Source: an uncultured Ruminococcus sp.
GTDB taxonomy: Bacteria; Bacillota_A; Clostridia; Oscillospirales; Ruminococcaceae
Direction: 5' to 3'
Length of the DNA stretch: 64,000 nucleotides
NCBI GenBank assembly: GCA_900315975.1
Contig: ONBA01000007.1
Span: forward strand, 72,573 to 136,572
Under the pieces are notes generated by a model that saw nothing but the letters and a program-made list of their open reading frames with translations, was not told where the DNA came from and did no database searches. Shown piece after piece: positions 33,261-42,349 of this stretch. How positions within the stretch are numbered: the stretch's first letter is position 1; the number at the start of each line of letters is the position of its first letter. The translations under genes and the position numbers were made by a program.

Positions 33261-34043
33261 TCAGCTCTTTTTCCGGTAGCCAGTCGGGGTAACTCCTACG
33301 ATTTTCTTGAATTGACGCATGAAATGTTCCTCATTTTCGTACCCGCACATCGCTGATACCTGCGAAACTGTACAGCCGGTCTCGCTGAGAATTTCCTTCG
33401 CCTTCTCAATTTTGCCGTTGATCACATCAGACATACACGATACTCCGAATACTTCGCGGTAGATATGCTGAAAATACGACCTTGACATATTTACATCCGC
33501 AGCCATCAGGTCAACATTCCACTTTCTCTGCGGATAACGGTAAACTTTCTCGCGCAATTCTATCAACATTCCATAATGCGGCTCTGCTGCCGACGGCTGT
33601 ACCCTGTCACGTACACGGCACACCTCGTCCGCCTTGAAAAGCAGAGTTTTCAGCATGGCATCAGTCATTTTCAGCCTGTGACCATTGAGTGAATAGAACT
33701 CCGATGTGATATTTCTTATAAGCTCGCCTATGAAATCTGTGTCAGCGAAACCGACAGGCATATTATACGGCAATTCAAGCTGCTCAAAAAACTCAGAATC
33801 GCCGCCATCATCAAATTCTATCCAGTCACAGATGAGATACTCATCCGCTGCCGAATACTTTATACTGCTGCTGCCGTCAAACAGGAAAAAAGTGTCTGCC
33901 GGAAGCGTGAGCTCCATACCGCTGCACACATAATTTATAGGACTCTTCGCAAGCAAAAGCAGGTAAACACCCTTCTGCACTTTGCGGCTGTAGGTATAAT
34001 CAGCGCCGTAAACAGAACCATATCCTGTACAGTGTATATTCAC
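33261..34043 (-). CDS. AraC-family transcriptional regulator
   Basis: A 260-residue regulator. The N-terminal 150 residues form a cupin-like sensing domain (GVYLLLLAKSPINYVCSGME, LTLPADTFFLFDGSS); the C-terminal 100 residues contain two helix-turn-helix motifs, WNVDLMAADVNMSRSYFQHI and CTVSQVSAMCGYENEEHFMR, ending in VGVTPTGYRKKS as AraC proteins do. It is the last gene of a leftward group (rqcH, DNA glycosylase), 4 bases after the glycosylase stop. Its inducer and targets are unknown; the adjacent genes give no clear sugar-use context. Confidence 0.93.
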   Translation of the reverse strand: MNIHCTGYGSVYGADYTYSRKVQKGVYLLLLAKSPINYVCSGMELTLPADTFFLFDGSSSIKYSAADEYLICDWIEFDDGGDSEFFEQLELPYNMPVGFADTDFIGELIRNITSEFYSLNGHRLKMTDAMLKTLLFKADEVCRVRDRVQPSAAEPHYGMLIELREKVYRYPQRKWNVDLMAADVNMSRSYFQHIYREVFGVSCMSDVINGKIEKAKEILSETGCTVSQVSAMCGYENEEHFMRQFKKIVGVTPTGYRKKS

Positions 34044-34047
34044 ACGG

Positions 34048-34560
34048 TCACTCCTTTCCGGCTATATACCGCCATTCAATGCTTTTCCAATAGTCGCCGG
34101 CATAGTCGATGCCAACTCGCGGCGCAGTCTTTATCTCAGGACGAAAACCGTCGTCCTCTATCCAGATTTTATCACTTGTACTGAAATCTCCGCCGTTAAA
34201 ACTTCCATCGACCTGCAGATACTTCGTAAGCTTCGCAGGACCGTTATGTACCTCCCCTGCACGGATAAGCACTCCCTGCGGCTGACCAGTTTCACCTGTT
34301 ATGACATTCATCAGCCAGTGCATTCCATAGCATAGATAGACGTATATCGAACCGCTTCTGCCGTATAGTACCTCCGTGCGCGGAGTCCTGCCCTTTGATG
34401 CGTGGCAGCCTTTGTCCTCTTCACCGCGGTAAGCCTCAGTTTCGGCAATACGCTCACGCAATTCAGTACCGTCATCGAGACGGCGGACAATTATTTTTCC
34501 AACAAGGTCAGGGGCAACTTCAAGAACGTCACGCCTGAAAAAATCCGCAGTCAGTCTCAT
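34048..34560 (-). CDS. 3-methyladenine DNA glycosylase (AAG/MPG family)
   Basis: A 170-residue AAG-family base-excision glycosylase that removes alkylated purines. The family blocks are FFRRDVLEVAPDLVGKIIVR, IAETEAYRGEEDKGCHASKG (with the catalytic Glu), TEVLYGRSGSIYVYLCYGMHWLMNV, and QGVLIRAGE. It is about 25-30 residues shorter at the C terminus than usual but the active-site region is complete. Its ATG overlaps the rqcH stop by 4 bases, so translation is coupled. Confidence 0.93.
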   Translation of the reverse strand: MRLTADFFRRDVLEVAPDLVGKIIVRRLDDGTELRERIAETEAYRGEEDKGCHASKGRTPRTEVLYGRSGSIYVYLCYGMHWLMNVITGETGQPQGVLIRAGEVHNGPAKLTKYLQVDGSFNGGDFSTSDKIWIEDDGFRPEIKTAPRVGIDYAGDYWKSIEWRYIAGKE

Positions 34561-36308
34561 ACGCGAAGACTCTGCTCCAGCTCAGTATCAGGCTTTACAA
34601 AAGCAGTCTTATAATTGGTGAAAATGACCTTTCCAGGCTTTGCTCCCGACGGCTTTTTCACATACCGTGCAAGGCAATAGTCCACAGGCACAAGCGTTGA
34701 ATTTCTTCCCTTGCTGTTGACTGCGGCTATTACTGCGGCTTCCTCTATCGTCTTATCGGGCGGAGTTTCGCCGTCTGTCGCGATTATAACGTGCGAACCT
34801 GTGATAGTCTGCGTATGAAGCCATATATCGGTCTTTTCAGCAAATTTCAGCGTAAGCTGGTCATTCTGATGATTATTTCTGCCGACAAGAATCGTATAGC
34901 CGTCAGTTGATTTATACGCAATCGGCGGCAGTGCCTTCGGCGGTTTAGACTTTCCTACGCCTGAACGGATATAGCCCTGCTCAATGAGTTCAAGCCGCAG
35001 CTGGATTATGTCATTTTCTGATTCAGCTCGTGTCAGAGCGTCGAACACGCTGTCAAGGTACTGGAGTTCCTCCTCGCCTTTTTCAATCTGTCCGGCAAGC
35101 TTTTCCTCAGCTGTAACACACTTTTTGTACTCGGAATAATAATGCTGGGCATTCTGCGCCGGAGTTTTTCTTATATCAAGCTGAATCTCGACAGTGGGAC
35201 AGTCCTCGGCATAAAAATTCTCTACCTTTGCAGTTGCGTCGCCCTTTTGAATACGGTATATATTCGCAGAAATCAGGTCTCCCCAAAGCTTATAGGTATC
35301 TTTTTCGGCACACGCTGCAAGCTCCTGCTGCTGCACCGATATTCGGCGCGATGTACGCTCGGTAAGGTTAACAAGCAGCTTGAAAAGGTCATTAGCTCGC
35401 TGCTTTGTACGGACTGCGCGGTCACGCTCGAAATAGAAGAAGTCAAGCAGCTCCGACGCACTCGGCAGCTCCTTGGTTATCATGAGATTCCCATACTGAT
35501 TAAGCCGTATGAATGAAAAGTCCTTGAGCATTCCGTCACGGTCACTCGCTGCTGTAAAGCAGTTTTCGCCTGAAAGGAGCTGTTCCTTTGTACGCTTCAC
35601 AGCGAAAAGCAGACGGTCGAGCTGGTCGCCTTCGACTGTGTCACTGCGCAGCTCCGCGCCCCTGCCGGCAAAAAAAGTCCACTCACGCGCAAGTACTGGT
35701 GATATACCCTCAAACACGCGGATAAGTCCCTTTGAAAGCTCCGCAGGAGGAACTTTGCGCAGTCGTGAAACTATTTCCTCCGGTTCAGCTGTGAGGAAGC
35801 AGAGACGGTCGTCACGAGGCGGCAGAGTGTACCTCATTCCCGGAAGGACTATCCTCTCGCGTGACATTTCTTCGTCAACTCGCTTGATGCTGTCAACTAC
35901 CCTGCCCTCATGGTCGATAATTATGAGGTTCGAGCAGCGACCCATTATCTCGCAGGCAAGCGTAACGGTCACGACGTCACCGAGTTCGTTCACGCATTCA
36001 AAGTCGAGGAAAAGTATTCGTTCAAGTCCGTCCTGACGGACTGCGATGAGTTTTCCGCTTCCGAGACGCTTGCGCAGGAGCATACAGAACATCGGCGGTG
36101 TCTGCGGATTATCTACCTGACGAGCTGTGATATGCACTCTTGCACTACCAGCATTTGCCGATATAAAGAGTTTTTTCGAGCCTTCGCGTGTGCGTATGGA
36201 GATGATTACTTCCTCACGCGAGGGTTGATGTATCTTTTCGATTCGACCGCCAATCAGCGGCTGGAGCTCGTTTTTTACCGCGTAGAGAAATGCTCCGTCA
36301 AGTGCCAT
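34557..36308 (-). CDS. rqcH: Ribosome quality control factor RqcH (NFACT family)
   Basis: A 583-residue NFACT protein (often called fibronectin-binding protein A-like). Order: NFACT-N domain (MALDGAFLYAVKNELQPL, GGRIEKIHQPSREEVII), a pair of HhH-like/coiled-coil regions at about 290-440 and the NFACT-R domain (YTILVGRNNHQNDQLTLKF then DIWLHTQTITGSHVII). In B. subtilis RqcH recruits tRNA-Ala to obstructed 50S subunits and drives alanine tailing of stalled peptides. Downstream glycosylase and AraC genes are in the same transcript; the SDR gene 18 bases upstream also is. Confidence 0.93.
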   Translation of the reverse strand: MALDGAFLYAVKNELQPLIGGRIEKIHQPSREEVIISIRTREGSKKLFISANAGSARVHITARQVDNPQTPPMFCMLLRKRLGSGKLIAVRQDGLERILFLDFECVNELGDVVTVTLACEIMGRCSNLIIIDHEGRVVDSIKRVDEEMSRERIVLPGMRYTLPPRDDRLCFLTAEPEEIVSRLRKVPPAELSKGLIRVFEGISPVLAREWTFFAGRGAELRSDTVEGDQLDRLLFAVKRTKEQLLSGENCFTAASDRDGMLKDFSFIRLNQYGNLMITKELPSASELLDFFYFERDRAVRTKQRANDLFKLLVNLTERTSRRISVQQQELAACAEKDTYKLWGDLISANIYRIQKGDATAKVENFYAEDCPTVEIQLDIRKTPAQNAQHYYSEYKKCVTAEEKLAGQIEKGEEELQYLDSVFDALTRAESENDIIQLRLELIEQGYIRSGVGKSKPPKALPPIAYKSTDGYTILVGRNNHQNDQLTLKFAEKTDIWLHTQTITGSHVIIATDGETPPDKTIEEAAVIAAVNSKGRNSTLVPVDYCLARYVKKPSGAKPGKVIFTNYKTAFVKPDTELEQSLRV

Positions 36309-36326
36309 AGTTAAAAGTCCTTCCTA

Positions 36327-37223
36327 TTAAAAATTATCTGCTATAAATTCGTGAAGCGGCTTGCGTACTATCAAGTCGCGGTTTTCTGAAAACCATTTAT
36401 ACGATTCCGCAAGTACCTGTGAAAGAGGTGTAATTTCGGGCATAAGTTCAGTTTGTCGTGTCACATCGAGCACGTATGCGTAGTCATAGAACGGAAAGTA
36501 ACTTCGCTGCGGTATATCGCCTTCCACAAAGCGTAATTCCGGTTTTTTTCCGAGTACATCGTAGCAAAGTTCCACCCACTCTTTCACAGTCACCGGCTCG
36601 GGATTTCCGACATTGAAAATGCGCCCTGCCGGCTGCTTTTCGAGCAATATCTCCATGAAGCGGCAGAGGTCACCTATATGGAAGAATTGCAGCGGAAGAC
36701 TGCCGTCCTTCGGTACATAAAATGGCTTGTCCTGCTCTGCACACTCGAATACAAACGCTTCACGGTGGAGATTGTTCATTGGTCCGCAGAGGTACGGCGG
36801 ACGGAGAATATATGCCTGCGGTACATTTTCAAGTAAAAATTGCTCAGCAGCGAGCTTGTTTTCGCCGTATGCGCCCCATATTCTGTTAGGTCCGCACACC
36901 ATATCCTCACGAAAAGGCTGTGGCAGAGTCTCCGGATAGACAGCACTGGAACTGATAAAAATGTAGCTTCCGAAATCTCCGAGTGCTTCATGAAGCGTCC
37001 TGACATCGTTCTCATTGTAGGAAGTAACGTCTAAAACCGCATCAAACCAGTACTTTTTAAGAGTATCGCCCAGTGAGTATCTGTCAGCGCAAATATGGTT
37101 AACATTTTCAACTTGTGGACGGTTGCCCCTGTTGAGTACATAGACCTCGTGCCCCTTACCGACGAAATATCCGGCTGTATATCTGCTTGCAAATACTGTT
37201 CCGCCTGTGATAAGTATACGCAT
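36327..37223 (-). CDS. NAD-dependent epimerase/dehydratase (extended SDR)
   Basis: A 298-residue extended short-chain dehydrogenase. The nucleotide-binding loop ILITGGTVFASRYTAGYF (GGTxFxxR subtype) begins the protein; the catalytic Tyr-Lys are in WGAYGENKLAAEQFL, with SSSAVYPE supplying the Ser. The GGTxFxxR form is usual in proteins annotated as NAD-dependent epimerases or RNA-binding-like SDRs; the substrate is not predictable. It precedes rqcH closely and follows the rlmA-like gene by 10 bases. Confidence 0.88.
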   Translation of the reverse strand: MRILITGGTVFASRYTAGYFVGKGHEVYVLNRGNRPQVENVNHICADRYSLGDTLKKYWFDAVLDVTSYNENDVRTLHEALGDFGSYIFISSSAVYPETLPQPFREDMVCGPNRIWGAYGENKLAAEQFLLENVPQAYILRPPYLCGPMNNLHREAFVFECAEQDKPFYVPKDGSLPLQFFHIGDLCRFMEILLEKQPAGRIFNVGNPEPVTVKEWVELCYDVLGKKPELRFVEGDIPQRSYFPFYDYAYVLDVTRQTELMPEITPLSQVLAESYKWFSENRDLIVRKPLHEFIADNF

Positions 37224-37233
37224 AAAATACCTC

Positions 37234-38055
37234 CTATTTTTTGCGATAAGTTAAAATTTCAAAGTCTGCTTTTGTCGTGAGTTCATTAAGTGCGGCAAGA
37301 CGTTCCTGCTCAACCTTTCCGGTTCTGTAGTAGTATGGAGTCATCGAAAAAAGGCTTTGTATATCTTCGGCATTTTCAAGTTTCATGTCAAAAGTCACTC
37401 TGCGGCTGCCTATAAAATCAAAGCCGTCAAGCTCATACGGCTTGACCTCATTCTTGTACGGAGTCGCGTATATAGCCTGTTTCAGCTCCCAAAGATGATT
37501 TTCTGACGGTATCGCCATAATCATCACTGCGTCATTTTTCAGTACTCGCATATACTCTTCACCGCAATACGGTGCAAACATCGTAAGTAATATATCACAG
37601 CTTTCGCTCTCAATCGGTAGGTGAAATACACTCGCTGCCGCAAACGCAACACTCTTCTCACGTTTCGCTGCGAACTCGGCTGCAACCTTTGATATATCAA
37701 TCCCAACAAAATCCATAGCAATATCTGACCGGTCAAAAGCTGCTTTTACTGCCGACGTATAGTAGCCTTCTCCGCAGCCGGCATCTAAAAAGTGTCCACC
37801 GGTTTCGCCATATTTGAGGGTTTCCTCGCAAACCGCGTCACATAGCGGGGAATAGTATCCTTTGTCGAGAAAGTCACGTCTCGCACGCACCATGAGTTTA
37901 TTGTCGCCATGAACAGCTTTTCCGATATGCTTTGACAGCAACAGATTTACATAGCCGCTTTTTGAAATGTCAAAGCAGTGCCTGCTATTGCAAACATAAC
38001 TTTTCCCTGATATTTCGAGGTTTCCACCGCACACCGGACATATAAATATTCCCAT
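37234..38055 (-). CDS. rlmA: 23S rRNA (guanine-N1) methyltransferase, RlmA-like
   Basis: A 273-residue methyltransferase with an N-terminal zinc finger (CPVCGGNLEISGKSYVCNSRHC: two Cys pairs plus His) followed by FDISKSGYVNLLLSK, the RlmA/RrmA pattern, and a Rossmann domain with FLDAGCGEGYYTSAV. RlmA methylates G745/G748 of 23S rRNA, near the macrolide tunnel site. Which of the two positions is used here is not decided. It lies 9 bases downstream of the TrmK-Nif3 fusion gene. Confidence 0.88.
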   Translation of the reverse strand: MGIFICPVCGGNLEISGKSYVCNSRHCFDISKSGYVNLLLSKHIGKAVHGDNKLMVRARRDFLDKGYYSPLCDAVCEETLKYGETGGHFLDAGCGEGYYTSAVKAAFDRSDIAMDFVGIDISKVAAEFAAKREKSVAFAAASVFHLPIESESCDILLTMFAPYCGEEYMRVLKNDAVMIMAIPSENHLWELKQAIYATPYKNEVKPYELDGFDFIGSRRVTFDMKLENAEDIQSLFSMTPYYYRTGKVEQERLAALNELTTKADFEILTYRKK

Positions 38056-38064
38056 CGCTCCACC

Positions 38065-39501
38065 TCAGAAGTATACACACGGGTCAGTTGAAGACTCTGC
38101 TATCTCAACATCAAGCTGTGGAAATTTTTCCTCAAGCAGTCGTCTGAACTCCCACAACACGATGTTTTCAGTGTGGAAATGTCCGCAGTCAAAAATCGTC
38201 ACTCCGCTGTTTTCTGCTGAGTACCATACATCGTGCTTAACATCGCCCGTAACATACGCATCGCAGCCATTTGCTGCAATATCGGCAATAAATGAACCTC
38301 CAGAGCCTGAGCAGAATCCGATTTTTTTCACCTTATCGGCTCCGGCTGACACGCGTATATAATTACAACCGAAAATCTCTTTCAGTGCATCAGCAAATTC
38401 AGAAACTGTCAGGCTATTCTTCAACGTGCAAACGTAACCACACTCGTCAGGAGAAAAATACTCAGGCTCGCCCTCAAACTCGAATTTACGGCTCAATTCA
38501 CGAAGAATAACTCCATTCGTACCCAGCGGCGCTTTGTCCACATTTGTATGCATACATATCGCAGCAATATCTGCACTTACAAGCTTAAAGACAGGGTCAT
38601 TACACTTTATGCACCGGCGCGGCTCAAAAATCACGGGATGATGGGATATTATGAGGTCGGCACCTTTTTTGTCAGCCTCTTCAACTACTGCACTGCTGAT
38701 ATCAAGTGCGAGAAGCACTCTGCCGCACTCCATGTTGAAATTTTCGACCAGCAAGCCTGAATTGTCCCATTTTTCCTGAGCAGCGAATGGGTAAATGCTG
38801 TCAAAGTAATCGTAGACATCTTTTACCTTCACAAAAGAAATCTGCTTTTCCATCTTCTCCGCAAGAGCTTTGTAGTGAACAGACTCATTATTTTTGCCCG
38901 ATTTTTTGAGACTATCTGCTATCTTACCGAGTCTTTCAGCTTCTCGTTTTCTGAATTTCTGTGTAAGAGGAAAGTCACTGTCATAGAAACCGCATAGTGT
39001 TTCAAACTCTGTCAGACGTTCGTCGTTAATTGATGGCTCTGCCGACATAATCGTGTAGAGCTTGTCGCCATCTTCAGCAATGCATTCATCGAGTATCTCG
39101 AATCCAAGCTCATACAGTCTTTTACGCAGTACTTCAGCTTTGGTCATGGGTTGCAGTACAAGTCTCACGTTTTCAGGAATACACTCTATCGACTCCGAAA
39201 TTATATCCGCAATAGTCTCGCCGCCCATTCCGGCAATTACTATATCGCTCACACCCTCAAGCGGAACATTCACCAGTCCGTCCGAAAGAATAAGCTCGAC
39301 CTTATCAGTAATCCCACTCCGTTCTACTGTTTTTTTCGCCGCCGCAAGCGGACCCTCCTTTATATCCGAGGCTATGACCTTTTCACATTTCCCCGAATTT
39401 ATCAGCTCCGCCGCAAGCAGCGCGTGGTCAGTTCCGACATCGCATACAATTCCTCTTCCGCCGACCATATCGAAGCAGGTTTTTAGTCTGATATCAAGCA
39501 T
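38065..39501 (-). CDS. Fusion of tRNA m1A22 methyltransferase (TrmK) and Nif3-like protein
   Basis: A single 478-residue frame that joins two proteins usually encoded by neighbouring genes. Residues 1 to about 215 are TrmK-like: LKTCFDMVGGRGIVCDVGTD, the SAM site, DIVIAGMGGETIADII with the G-M-G-G block, and LVLQPMTKAEVLRKRLY. Residues about 225-478 are a Nif3/YqfO-type dinuclear-metal protein: WDNSGLLVEN, LIISHHPVIFEP with the metal His pair, CMHTNVDKAPLGTNGV and DCGHFHTENIVLWEF near the end. The Nif3 part lacks the PII-like insertion of YqfO. No internal stop, frameshift or alternative ribosome binding site at the junction was seen. TrmK makes m1A22 in tRNA; Nif3's role is unknown. Confidence 0.88.
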   Translation of the reverse strand: MLDIRLKTCFDMVGGRGIVCDVGTDHALLAAELINSGKCEKVIASDIKEGPLAAAKKTVERSGITDKVELILSDGLVNVPLEGVSDIVIAGMGGETIADIISESIECIPENVRLVLQPMTKAEVLRKRLYELGFEILDECIAEDGDKLYTIMSAEPSINDERLTEFETLCGFYDSDFPLTQKFRKREAERLGKIADSLKKSGKNNESVHYKALAEKMEKQISFVKVKDVYDYFDSIYPFAAQEKWDNSGLLVENFNMECGRVLLALDISSAVVEEADKKGADLIISHHPVIFEPRRCIKCNDPVFKLVSADIAAICMHTNVDKAPLGTNGVILRELSRKFEFEGEPEYFSPDECGYVCTLKNSLTVSEFADALKEIFGCNYIRVSAGADKVKKIGFCSGSGGSFIADIAANGCDAYVTGDVKHDVWYSAENSGVTIFDCGHFHTENIVLWEFRRLLEEKFPQLDVEIAESSTDPCVYF

Positions 39502-39528
39502 ATTATCTCTCCGCTCTTCAAAAATTCA

Positions 39529-39552
39529 GGCGTGCCGGACCTCCGGCACGCC
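39529..39552 (-). terminator. Terminator after the zinc-ribbon gene
   Basis: GGCGTGCCGGA (39529-39539) pairs perfectly with TCCGGCACGCC (39542-39552); on the minus strand it is followed by TGAATTTTTG. Confidence 0.82.
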
Positions 39553-39569
39553 GCAATGTTGCTATTGGA

Positions 39570-39848
39570 TCATTCGTCTGCATTGAGCTTTGCAAAGCAC
39601 TCGCTGCAGTAAACAGGTCTGCCGTCCTTAGGCTCAAAAGGCACCTTTGCCTCGCCGCCGCAAGTTGCGCATACGCCTGTGTACATCACACGCTCAGCTC
39701 TGCCTGCATTTTTTCTTGCATCACGGCAAGCCTTGCATCTCTGAGGCTCGTGAGTAAGTCCTTTTTCTGCGTAAAATTCCTGTTCGCCTGCAGTGAAAAC
39801 GAATTCGTTTCCACATTCCTTACAGACTAATGTCTTGTCTTCGTACAT
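39570..39848 (-). CDS. Zinc-ribbon protein (zf_Tbcl-like)
   Basis: A 92-residue protein with four CxxC pairs: CKECGNEF at 9-12, CKACRD, CATCGGEA and CSECFAKL, making two treble-clef/ribbon zinc sites. FVFTAGEQEFYAEKGLTHEP after the first pair matches the zf_Tbcl pattern found in short clostridial proteins, often annotated as zinc-binding or CxxC motif protein. It stands alone with terminators on both sides. Function not known; the fold suggests nucleic acid or ribosome contact. Confidence 0.82.
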   Translation of the reverse strand: MYEDKTLVCKECGNEFVFTAGEQEFYAEKGLTHEPQRCKACRDARKNAGRAERVMYTGVCATCGGEAKVPFEPKDGRPVYCSECFAKLNADE

Positions 39849-39950
39849 TTTTAATACCTCGCTTATAATATTTGGACCAAAGCCGGAATCTCACCGGCAC
39901 CTTTGATAAACAACGCTCTTGATTTAAGCTATCCGGTCATATTGTTTAAC

Positions 39951-40526
39951 TTAATTGCTCAGATGCTGACGTATCTTACGCCTTGCACGCTGCATGGCAT
40001 TATCCACTGCTTTTTCGGATATTCCGAACTTTGCAGCTGTTTCTCTATAGCTTGCTCCTTGTATCACATGGGTAAAGACCTTTCGCTCAACCGCTGAGAG
40101 ATCAGTTTCCATAGCTTTTTGAAGCTCGGAAAAAAACTCTTTATTGAGTATGATACTTTCCGGAGTTTTATCTTCTGAGAGGGTATCTTCCGGGACTTCA
40201 TCTATGCTTTCGCATTTAGCAGGTGTTCTCATAGACCTTGTGCAGAAGCTTCTCATCTGATTATTGATACAAGCCTCAGCATATGTCATGAACTTCACTC
40301 CCCTGCTGATATCATAGGCAGCTATAGCTTTAAGCAGCGCTATCGCGCCCTCCTGACAGAGGTCATCGCGGTCCGAAACATCGGACGAATACGACACTGA
40401 CTTAATAAATATAAGCTTCAGACATCTGAGGATAAGCGCTTCGCAGGCAGCCTTATCGGTCCTTGCGAGGACAGCAAGCTCCTCATCAGTTATTCCGCTG
40501 AATCGTTTAGTTATATTTTCCAGCAA
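39951..40526 (-). CDS. RNA polymerase sigma-70 family factor (SigH-like)
   Basis: A roughly 191-residue sigma factor with region 2 (ALILRCLKLIFIKSVSYSSD, DDLCQEGAIALLKAIAAYD, GVKFMTYAEACINNQMRSF, the -10 recognition block) and region 4 (LSAVERKVFTHVIQGASYRE then TAAKFGISEKAVDNAMQRAR). This is the SigH/Spo0H-like type: short linker, no region 1.1 or 3. The start is uncertain: TTG at the complement of 40524-40526 has GGGTGG 5 bases upstream; ATGs further up (to 40586) lack a good ribosome binding site. It lies downstream of the DivIVA-like gene. Confidence 0.8.
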   Translation of the reverse strand: MLENITKRFSGITDEELAVLARTDKAACEALILRCLKLIFIKSVSYSSDVSDRDDLCQEGAIALLKAIAAYDISRGVKFMTYAEACINNQMRSFCTRSMRTPAKCESIDEVPEDTLSEDKTPESIILNKEFFSELQKAMETDLSAVERKVFTHVIQGASYRETAAKFGISEKAVDNAMQRARRKIRQHLSN

Positions 40527-40599
40527 AATATCCACCCAGCAATCCCACGGCATTAGCCGCACAAAGATAAGCTCCCCATGGAGCATTAATAACCGGCAG

Positions 40600-40626
40600 C
40601 TCCGGAAGGAAACTTGCCTTCCGGAG
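40600..40626 (-). terminator. Strong hairpin after the DivIVA-like gene
   Basis: CTCCGGAAGG (40600-40609) pairs perfectly with CCTTCCGGAG (40617-40626). There is no clean U tract, so it may be an mRNA-stabilising stem or weak terminator before the sigma-factor gene. Confidence 0.5.
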
Positions 40627-40642
40627 TTCCGGATAAGTTACA

Positions 40643-42286
40643 TCATTCGCTTTCCTTAGCAGCTTCTTCTTCAGCAGCCTTGAGAAGGTCTGACATATCG
40701 AATGCAAAATTCTTCTTAGGTGCATTCTTTGGAGCTTCCTGAACATTATTATTGTTATGAACAGGCTTGTTATTATTGTTGTTTCCGTTATTATATGAAC
40801 CGCCGGAAACTCTTGCGAAAGCTTCGTCAGCTACCTTATTGTCGAATTTAGGTGTTGAACCTGAAGGAGCCTTTGAGGGTTGAAAATCAGCCTTAGGAGC
40901 GTCGAGTCTCTTAGCTATCTCCTTCTCGGAATTCTCAACAGACTTACGAGCCTCACTTACAATAACCTGAGCGTCACTCATCTTTGTGGTAGCCTGCTCT
41001 GCAAGCTTTGCAACAGATGCTGTGATCTCGTTGAACTTTGAATTTACGCTCTCAATCTCATTGAGGAGCATGAGACGTACAGTAGATGACATAGCATTTA
41101 TCTTGTCAGCCTTGCTGTTAGCGTCGTCAACAGCGCTCTTAGCCTGAGCATTAGCATCGCTGACAGTCTTTTCAGCAGCAGAATTTGCCTTAGCTACGGT
41201 CATTTCAGCAGTAGCATTTGCTTCCTTGATAGTCTTGTCAGCAGTAGCATTTGCTTCCTTGATAGTCTTGTCAGCAGTAGCATTTGCGTCGTTGATAGTC
41301 TTTTCAGCAGTTGCGTTAGCTTCCTTGATAGTCTTATCAGCGTTAGCCTGAGCGTCGGAAACGAGCTTATCAGCCTTCTCCTTAGCTTCCTTGGTAGTCT
41401 GAGTAGCTTCCTGTTCAGCAGTTTTCTTGAGCTGATCGACAGTCTTCTGAGCCTCTGCGAAGAGAGTACCCATCATGCCGGCAGGATTGCTTGCGTTAGC
41501 CTTGAGTTCATTGATCTCATTTGTAAGATCCTTGATCTGCTCGTCCTTTTTAGCGGAATCAGCAGACTCCTTAGTGAGCTTAGCAATCTTAGCCTCAGCT
41601 TCAGCGGACTCTTTGATCTTAGCTTCGAGCTGAGCGGTTTTAGCTTCGAGGTCAGCAGTGATCTTAGCGATATCCTGCTTAGCCTTAACGAGTTCAGCCT
41701 CAGCTGCGGGATTTCCGGCAGAAGCAGCAGGTGCACCGCCCTTCTTATCAGCAGCAGCGAGTTTGTCGTTTGCAGCCTTGAGCTCATTTCTGAGCTTATC
41801 GATCTCCTTCTTTGCAGCCTCAAGTGCAGCAGTTACCTGCGCATTAGGAGCAGCCTGTGCGGGAGCACCGCCCTTTTCAGTAGCAGCCTTGAGCTCGCCT
41901 CTGAGCTTATCGATCTCCTTCTTTGCAGCTTCAAGAGCAGCCTGACTCTGAGCGTTTGCCGGTGCAGCACCCTGTCCTGCACCGCCTGCCTTGAGCTGTG
42001 CTATAAGTTTCTGGTCTGCATCGTGCTGCTTCTGAAGTTCTTCGTTTTCCTTTTTAGTACTTCTGAGAAGGTTATTTGACTGGTTAAGTTTTTCCTGAAG
42101 GTTATCTATCTGATTTCTGAATTTAGTGATCTCCTGAGAGTCAGAAGGGCCTGATTCACGAGCAGCTTTAAGTTCATCTTCAAGACCTGAGATCTTTGAG
42201 TTAAGCTCGTCGAGATAGGTAAGTACATCTTCTTTAACAAATCCACCGCCTATTTTAGTGGTTCGTAATACGGTTGGTTCGTCCAT
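40643..42286 (-). CDS. DivIVA-like coiled-coil protein with tandem 11-residue repeats
   Basis: A 547-residue protein. The start (TTKIGGGFVKEDVLTYLDELNSKISG) is like the membrane-curvature-sensing N terminus of DivIVA/GpsB. Almost everything after is coiled coil: heptads at about 25-130 and 180-300, Ala/Pro/Gly-rich hinges (AQAAPNAQ), and at about 312-385 tandem 11-residue repeats of the form ATADKTIKEAN, as in apolipoprotein-like or LEA-like amphipathic helices. The DNA carries near-exact 33-bp copies here (around 41206-41290). A Gln/Asn-rich stretch and a short C-terminal helix follow. It lies downstream of ftsZ, so a polar or septal scaffold role is plausible but inferred. Confidence 0.8.
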   Translation of the reverse strand: MDEPTVLRTTKIGGGFVKEDVLTYLDELNSKISGLEDELKAARESGPSDSQEITKFRNQIDNLQEKLNQSNNLLRSTKKENEELQKQHDADQKLIAQLKAGGAGQGAAPANAQSQAALEAAKKEIDKLRGELKAATEKGGAPAQAAPNAQVTAALEAAKKEIDKLRNELKAANDKLAAADKKGGAPAASAGNPAAEAELVKAKQDIAKITADLEAKTAQLEAKIKESAEAEAKIAKLTKESADSAKKDEQIKDLTNEINELKANASNPAGMMGTLFAEAQKTVDQLKKTAEQEATQTTKEAKEKADKLVSDAQANADKTIKEANATAEKTINDANATADKTIKEANATADKTIKEANATAEMTVAKANSAAEKTVSDANAQAKSAVDDANSKADKINAMSSTVRLMLLNEIESVNSKFNEITASVAKLAEQATTKMSDAQVIVSEARKSVENSEKEIAKRLDAPKADFQPSKAPSGSTPKFDNKVADEAFARVSGGSYNNGNNNNNKPVHNNNNVQEAPKNAPKKNFAFDMSDLLKAAEEEAAKESE

Positions 42287-42349
42287 GTTTCACTCCGTTC
42301 CCCGCAAATCAGTGCGGAATAAAATTAAGGGATAATACGCCTTGTAATA

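Noticed and set aside
34048..34560. Truncated or broken DNA glycosylase
   Set aside because: It is about 25-30 residues short at the C terminus but every active-site block is present and the stop is clean, so I keep it as intact.
41206..41290. CRISPR array suggested by near-identical 33-bp units
   Set aside because: The units are directly adjacent without unique spacers and encode an in-frame 11-residue protein repeat.
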